Below, piece after piece: positions 30,256-33,620 of a stretch of DNA of 33,620 nt. Position 1 is the first letter of the stretch. Each line of letters begins with the position of its first letter. The notes under the pieces were generated by a model, which had not been told where the DNA came from, searched no databases, and saw only the letters and a list, made by a program, of their open reading frames with translations. The position numbers were made by a program, and so were the translations under genes. Location: positions 1 to 33,620 of the IMG/VR virus record IMGVR_UViG_3300029319_000231; one strand, 5' to 3'. Source of the stretch: a virus.

Positions 30256-32436
30256 TTACTGCATATCCGCGAAGTTTACGCCACCCGGAGTGGCTAGTTG
30301 TGCTGCCGCTACCGTTGGATCAGCAGGACTTGCAGCAAGGGCGCTAATGTCTATGCCATAGTCTTTTGATAACTGTTGGAGAAGTTCTCGTTGTCTGGCT
30401 AGATAAGCCGCCTCATTTGCCAACCTTCCTTGGGGAAACTCTTCTTTTAGCTGATCAGCTACAGCCTGTTGCAGTCTTCGCAGGTTCTGAGGTGTGGCAC
30501 CAGTCCTGCTCTCTGCCAAAGAATCGTAATATCTAGCTCTCACAGCCCTGTCACGGGCCTTCTCGCGCACATCCTGTGCAGCAACGCCAGCCTTGGAAAG
30601 ACCCTCTGCTAAGTCTCCTTTGGCTATACCAGCGCCAAGCTGTATCAGGGCAGCGCCTAGAGCTTCTTTCTTGGCTAAATCTTCTTTGGTTATCAGTCCT
30701 TCTTCACGGGCTTTTCTAGCGTCTGCTATGTATTGATCAGCCTGTTGTCGTGCTGTTTGCACTGTTTGACTAACGTCATCAACCTTTTCATCAGCGATTT
30801 CATCGGCCCTTTCAAGATCAACCTCTGCGGCAGCAGATTGCTCGGCAGCCCGTCTAGCAGCACGCTCGCTTAGCTGTTGTCCTCTTAGATTTCTACCCCT
30901 AGCGTCGGTGCCTTCAGGTCGAGTAGGTAAGACAATGCCTGTTTTGGCCTGATCCCTTCTTGCCTTTCTGCTTGAACGAGGGCGCTCTTTTTCCTCAACA
31001 GCCTCCGCTTCATCAGCGGCTGCCTGAGCCGTAGGCACCTGCTGTGGACTCGTTAATAGCTCTAACCTGTCCGTTACAGCAGTGCTGGGATCTCCAGTCG
31101 CTTGTGCAGCACGTTCAAGTAAAGCTAAAGACGCCGATATGTCGTTTGCAACAGGTCTTACTTTATCTTTCGGCTGCGCTTTCAAAGAGTCTTCAACAAT
31201 CGCTCCTACAGGCTGGTTGTCTGTAGTAATAAGACCCTTTGGATCAACCTTAGTATCCTCAGCTAGACGTATAACGTCCCCCGGCTCGCTGCCAGTGGGT
31301 GACCGTAGCTCAGGAAGTCTTGATACAGCGCCTTGTCGGATTAGAGGAGCAACATCTGGAGTCTGTCTGTCACCAAACGTGGCGGTCATTAGCTCATCTA
31401 TAGTTTGTGGGTTTTTTGCAGCTATTTCGTCAGCATCTTCCTGCGCATACCGTTTTGCGTTATCCATCTCAAATCTGAAGTTATAATCATTAAGATATTT
31501 TTCAATAAACTCTTTAGATAACGGCAGTTCTTGACTGGGAAGATCAACACTCTCGGTGGTAACTACACCTTGTCTTGATGGCAATGCCGCCATCTCAGGT
31601 ATTGATGCGTCAACTCCGGGGACTTGGACATCTGGTACAAGAGGTCTTAGTTCTTGCCGAGGCGCATTAGCCATCTCAATCATTTCGGTTATCTGGCCGG
31701 GGCTGTACTCAGACCTAGACTCCAGCATAGCCATTGGCGATAAGATTCTTGCCCTTAACTCAGGGTTTGAAAGGTCAATCTCTGCATCTGGATCTATACC
31801 AAGCTCGCCAGATATGTAGTTGATGTAACTCATTGTTTCGTTTTCTGACGGCGGGGCAAACCTATTGATCAGGCCACGGATAGTGTTGATTCCGCGTTTT
31901 TCACCATAGGTAGTAAGCACTTTGTCAGCAGCGCGAACCCCGTACATTGGATCTTGGAAGGTTACGAAACCTGAGTCCTGACCCGTTTCACCAACGAACC
32001 CTTGATCATATTGCCTGATGTTAAACGGGTTATTTATTCTCTGACCAATAATTGATGACCTCGGAGGCGTCTGGCCTATTGGGAACGTAGCTTGCCTACC
32101 TTCTGCCATGCGAACTACGCCACCTCCAGACATTCCTTGCGGAGCCATAGGCCGTTGCATAGGGGGCTGCATAGGCATTCTTTGAGGCATGGGTTGCTGA
32201 CCCGGAGGAACCATAGCACCTATACCCTGCTGCTGAGGCGCAACTATTTGCTGAGCAACAGTGCCTTGAGGCTGCTGCTGTCTTGCCTCAAAGCGTTTAC
32301 GCATATCGCTACGACGTTGAATTTCACTTATAACAAGAAATTGTGGCAACTGTGGATTAGGTGCTTGAGCTAACTGCTGCAAGGCCTGATCGGGAAGACC
32401 TTTTACATCATCCTCTAGTTGGATTAGGTTTTGCAT
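30256..32436 (-). CDS. Virion protein with peptidoglycan-hydrolase-like segment (726 aa)
   Basis: A 726-aa late protein of several parts. A helical start (DQALQQLAQAPNPQLPQFLV then ISEIQRRSDMRKRFE) is followed by a Pro/Met/Gln-rich linker (about 50-110) and GGGVVRMAEGR. About 134-235 is a compact domain opening INNPFNIRQYDQGFVGETGQ with GVRAADKVLTTY, INTIRGLINRFAPPSENETM and YINYISGELGI. It resembles the virion-associated P5-like proteins I know from phages, some of which are thought to act on cell-wall material. The remaining ~490 residues are mostly charged helices, including ALIQLGAGIAKGDLAEGLSK. ATG 32436 has AGGGGG seven bases upstream, encoded by the end of the previous gene. The gene order (helical protein, hydrolase-like, giant) parallels T7 gp14-gp15-gp16. 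Confidence 0.75.
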   Translation of the reverse strand: MQNLIQLEDDVKGLPDQALQQLAQAPNPQLPQFLVISEIQRRSDMRKRFEARQQQPQGTVAQQIVAPQQQGIGAMVPPGQQPMPQRMPMQPPMQRPMAPQGMSGGGVVRMAEGRQATFPIGQTPPRSSIIGQRINNPFNIRQYDQGFVGETGQDSGFVTFQDPMYGVRAADKVLTTYGEKRGINTIRGLINRFAPPSENETMSYINYISGELGIDPDAEIDLSNPELRARILSPMAMLESRSEYSPGQITEMIEMANAPRQELRPLVPDVQVPGVDASIPEMAALPSRQGVVTTESVDLPSQELPLSKEFIEKYLNDYNFRFEMDNAKRYAQEDADEIAAKNPQTIDELMTATFGDRQTPDVAPLIRQGAVSRLPELRSPTGSEPGDVIRLAEDTKVDPKGLITTDNQPVGAIVEDSLKAQPKDKVRPVANDISASLALLERAAQATGDPSTAVTDRLELLTSPQQVPTAQAAADEAEAVEEKERPRSSRKARRDQAKTGIVLPTRPEGTDARGRNLRGQQLSERAARRAAEQSAAAEVDLERADEIADEKVDDVSQTVQTARQQADQYIADARKAREEGLITKEDLAKKEALGAALIQLGAGIAKGDLAEGLSKAGVAAQDVREKARDRAVRARYYDSLAESRTGATPQNLRRLQQAVADQLKEEFPQGRLANEAAYLARQRELLQQLSKDYGIDISALAASPADPTVAAAQLATPGGVNFADMQ

Positions 32437-32439
32437 TTA

Positions 32440-33620
32440 TTACCCCCTGCCTAGAGCATTATAAAGACCAACGCCACTAATACCTGCGCCAAGAAGCTGC
32501 TGGCCTGTCGTAGGCTGCACGCCAAAACTAGCCATAGTGCTACCGGGGGTAACAGGTAAGCCTTGGAGAATGTTGCTGAAGAAGCCAATCTGCTCTCTTG
32601 GGAACGCTTGCTGACGCAAGAAGTCTTGGTAACCCAGATCAAGACTGCGCTGATCCAAGCCACGCTGAATCTCTCCGGCAGCTTGTAAGTTACGCAGCCT
32701 GTCGAAAGCCATTGCTTGCTCTTGACCGCCAAGTGAACTAAGAAGCCTTGCTGCATCCAAAGCTTGCCCTCTACCAGCCTGATCAGCTTGCAATCCTGCC
32801 AATCCTAACTGCGCCCTTTCTTGCGCCATCCGCACATTAAACTCTCTAGCAGCCATTGCCGCTTGGTTTTGTGCCTGATCCATGCGCTCTTGGGTTTCTG
32901 CGGCAGACAATCCCAACTGAGCAGCTTGCTGTTTTGCTCGTTCTCTTGCTTCAAAGACAGCTCTGGCCTCTTGTTGTTGAGCAAGTCTGCCTCTTTGATT
33001 TGCGGCAAAAGCCTCTGATCGGAAACGCTGAGCAGCCTGATTAGCTGCTTCTTGCTGCTGTTGAGCAGACAATCCTAGCTGCGCTGCCTGTTGTCTAGCT
33101 TTTTCACCAGCTTCAAATGATCTTTGATTAAACTGTTCTTGCGCTTGCCTCGCTGCCTCTTCTTGTTGTTGAGCGGAGAGGCCAAGCTTAGCAGCTTGCT
33201 GTCTTGCTTGTTCACTAGTACCAAAAGCTGCTTGGCGTAACTGCTCAGCTTGTTGCAACGCTCGCTGTTGTTCAGTACCTGTCTGCAATCCAAGTTGTGC
33301 CTGTTGCAATCTAGCTGCTCTGTCAGCCTCAAACGCCTTTTGCGCCTGAGCAAATGCTGCCTGACCACCTCTAGCTTGTATATCTGCAAGCTGTTGAGAT
33401 AAGTTTCGCTCTCTTTCTGACTGCAAGATGGCTTCTCTATATCCACCAAGACCCCCAGCCATAGCTGCTTGTTGAGCTATTTCAGCAGCTTGTGTGTCTG
33501 ATGCTCTTTTTGCCTCTCTAGCCTCTATATCAGTGACAAGTTGCTGATAAGGATTCATGTAGCTTTGTAGAGTGGCTGCATCAGCTACAGTTCCCGCTTG
33601 AAATCCGGGGCCAAAATCAG
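32440..33620 (-). CDS. Partial CDS: Gln/Ala-rich helical ejection-type protein with 36-residue repeats
   Basis: The frame has no stop up to the right edge. Codons upstream of ATG 33558 read DFGPGFQAGTVADAATLQSY and lead smoothly into MNPYQQLVTD, and no RBS precedes that ATG. The gene therefore starts outside the window, and ATG 33558 is internal. The visible 393 residues are almost all helix-forming, rich in Gln, Ala, Arg and Glu. Counting from that ATG, (Q/K)LGL(S/Q/A) recurs at residues 87, 123, 159, 213 and 249, spaced 36, 36, 54 and 36 (54 = 36 + 18). The C-terminal ~80 residues are Gly/Pro-rich (GLPVTPGSTMASFGVQ). A long straight helical bundle, as in internal core or tail-tunnel proteins, is the likely form. 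Confidence 0.75.
   Translation of the reverse strand, partial: DFGPGFQAGTVADAATLQSYMNPYQQLVTDIEAREAKRASDTQAAEIAQQAAMAGGLGGYREAILQSERERNLSQQLADIQARGGQAAFAQAQKAFEADRAARLQQAQLGLQTGTEQQRALQQAEQLRQAAFGTSEQARQQAAKLGLSAQQQEEAARQAQEQFNQRSFEAGEKARQQAAQLGLSAQQQQEAANQAAQRFRSEAFAANQRGRLAQQQEARAVFEARERAKQQAAQLGLSAAETQERMDQAQNQAAMAAREFNVRMAQERAQLGLAGLQADQAGRGQALDAARLLSSLGGQEQAMAFDRLRNLQAAGEIQRGLDQRSLDLGYQDFLRQQAFPREQIGFFSNILQGLPVTPGSTMASFGVQPTTGQQLLGAGISGVGLYNALGRG

Overview
The window is part of a tailed double-stranded DNA phage (Caudoviricetes). It carries both terminase subunits, a P22-type portal, a scaffold-like protein, three very large virion proteins of the kind ejected into the host, a T7 gp4/Twinkle-type primase-helicase and a complete recombination gene set. 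No integrase, repressor, DNA polymerase, major capsid, tail tube or lysis gene is visible. The large glutamine-rich ejection-type proteins and the P22-like portal suggest a short-tailed (podovirus-like) phage. Several genes look like families I remember from uncultured marine phages, but the host cannot be fixed from sequence alone. Gene density is high, with many ATGA, GTGA and TAATG start/stop overlaps, and I see no tRNA gene.

There are five transcription blocks. (1) 1-7736, minus strand: small terminase, large terminase, a conserved unknown, a Lys/Gly repeat protein, portal, a small unknown, a phage GroES, a scaffold-like protein and the first codons of a gene that leaves the window. (2) 8424-13913, plus strand: an accessory or early operon behind a strongly structured leader. 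It holds a 48-aa Arg-rich peptide, three small unknowns, a MoxR-type ATPase / unknown / VWA-metallopeptidase triad, an AT-hook protein, a small membrane protein and a 45-aa zinc-ribbon. (3) 14410-17296, minus strand: RusA resolvase, a small unknown, primase-helicase and one unknown. (4) 17386-22346, plus strand: two related small proteins, a RecB/Cas4-like nuclease with four cysteines, small unknowns, a Sak3/DUF1071-like annealing protein, an SSB-like protein with an acidic DEDIPF tail, a NinB-like protein, a second PD-(D/E)XK nuclease, a helix-turn-helix protein and a small unknown. (5) 22329-33620, minus strand: a 36-residue-repeat helical protein cut by the right edge, a 726-aa virion protein with a peptidoglycan-hydrolase-like segment, and a 2640-aa giant polyvalent protein.

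Block 1 runs off the left edge toward the expected capsid and tail genes, and block 5 enters from the right edge as the end of such a late operon. On a circular or circularly permuted genome the two would be one late operon, with the capsid and tail genes in the part not shown.

The non-coding DNA is unusually informative. A TAGG-N6-CCTA dyad is arrayed just upstream of the large terminase and again upstream of the primase-helicase, so one factor could control both packaging and replication operons. Three diverged copies of a hairpin lie at 21686-21870 before the helix-turn-helix gene. Six hairpins fill the 5' leader of the early operon. TACTG pentamers cluster on both sides of the small terminase gene. 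Two orphan fragments of a tail-fibre-type repeat lie between convergent operons at about 14.2-14.4 kb. The most novel candidates are the giant protein, which combines a zincin motif with a HhH-GPD-glycosylase-like segment, the phage-borne MoxR/VWA triad, and the two families of repeated regulatory or RNA elements.
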